Positions 6,555 through 6,760 of a DNA stretch of 6,760 nt are shown piece after piece. Origin of the DNA: a bacterium (GTDB lineage: Bacteria; Vulcanimicrobiota; Vulcanimicrobiia; Vulcanimicrobiales; SCRA01); contig JAGWST010000429.1 of the NCBI GenBank assembly GCA_028869325.1, positions 1 to 6,760 on the forward strand. Direction: 5' to 3'. The first letter of the stretch is position 1; every line of letters starts with the position of its first letter. The translations under genes were made by a program, and so were the position numbers. Below the pieces are notes generated by a model. That model was not told the DNA's origin and ran no database searches. It saw only the letters and a list, made by a program, of their open reading frames with translations.

Positions 6555-6760
6555 CTACGACTTGGCGGCGACCGGTGCGGCGTAGGCCGCGAGCAGCGGC
6601 GCCAGACGTTGCGCAGCCGCGTCCGGCAGGGCGGAGAGCGGCGGCCGGCAGGGCCCGACCTTGAAGCCCAGCTGACCCATCGCCCACTTGACGGGAATGG
6701 GGTTGCTCACCGCAAAGAGCGCGTCGAAGAGCGGCACCAGCGAGCGGTGGATCGCGGCCG
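6555..6760 (-). CDS. dapA: 4-hydroxy-tetrahydrodipicolinate synthase, C-terminal part (cut by window edge)
   Basis: The last 68 codons of a gene entering from the right edge, ending in TAG at 6555-6557. The segment VPLFDALFAVSNPIPVKWAM, then LGFKVGPCRPPLS, is the characteristic DapA C-terminus: SNPIPVK is the conserved part, followed by R-x-PL and a final helix. DapA condenses pyruvate with aspartate semialdehyde in the lysine/diaminopimelate pathway in the cytoplasm. The catalytic Lys and Tyr lie outside the window. The protein ends in a short Ala-rich tail (AAYAAPVAAKS). Related aldolases of the same fold (N-acetylneuraminate lyase and others) are less likely because of the NPIPVK motif. 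It is the first visible gene of the minus-strand operon, 10 nt ahead of the glycosyltransferase GTG. Confidence 0.88.
   Translation of the reverse strand, partial: AAIHRSLVPLFDALFAVSNPIPVKWAMGQLGFKVGPCRPPLSALPDAAAQRLAPLLAAYAAPVAAKS

Noticed and set aside
5765..6664. Plus-strand frame of 299 codons opposite the glycosyltransferase and dapA end
   Set aside because: Antisense shadow crossing a gene boundary, with Arg/Ala/Pro-rich translation and no motifs.

Overview
The window is GC-rich (roughly two-thirds G+C by eye), almost fully coding bacterial chromosome with tightly packed genes, several 4-nt stop/start overlaps and frequent GTG starts. The efflux adaptor has an inner-membrane anchor and a long hairpin of the type that docks onto an outer-membrane TolC-like channel, which points to a diderm (Gram-negative-type) bacterium. 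The style fits a GC-rich environmental phylum (Eremiobacterota/Vulcanimicrobiota-like is my guess), but nothing in the window fixes the taxon. I see no mobile element, CRISPR array, tRNA/rRNA or phage gene.

Layout. (1) Positions 1-453, minus strand: the first 151 codons of a ComF-type phosphoribosyltransferase, running off the left edge. (2) Positions 454-588: the only real intergenic region, a divergent promoter region holding a short AT-rich island and an ATTCAC inverted/direct repeat that may be an operator. (3) Positions 589-3924, plus strand: a three-gene efflux operon encoding a MacA-like adaptor, a MacB/LolD-type ATPase and a MacB-like permease. The second and third genes each overlap the gene before. 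(4) Positions 3925-6760, minus strand: a four-gene operon read right to left. It has the 3' end of dapA, a WecG/TagA/CpsF glycosyltransferase, a sugar-phosphate nucleotidyltransferase with a left-handed beta-helix tail, and a ten-TM EamA/DMT transporter. The last three are joined by GTGA and ATGA overlaps. The two operons converge with no base between their stop codons.

How the genes work together. The plus-strand operon makes a split MacAB pump: ATPase and permease together (about 652 residues) equal the size of fused MacB, and the outer-membrane channel must be encoded elsewhere. In the minus-strand operon, the nucleotidyltransferase would supply an activated sugar. The WecG/TagA enzyme would add an N-acetylmannosamine-type sugar to a lipid-linked intermediate, and the EamA protein could move a metabolite or, speculatively, a lipid-linked sugar across the membrane. 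DapA upstream belongs to lysine/diaminopimelate synthesis, so the operon mixes peptidoglycan-precursor and surface-glycan functions.

No clearly new biological system is visible. The points most worth checking are the coupled nucleotidyltransferase/EamA pair, the helically phased ATTCAC element, and altered signature residues in the two sugar enzymes.
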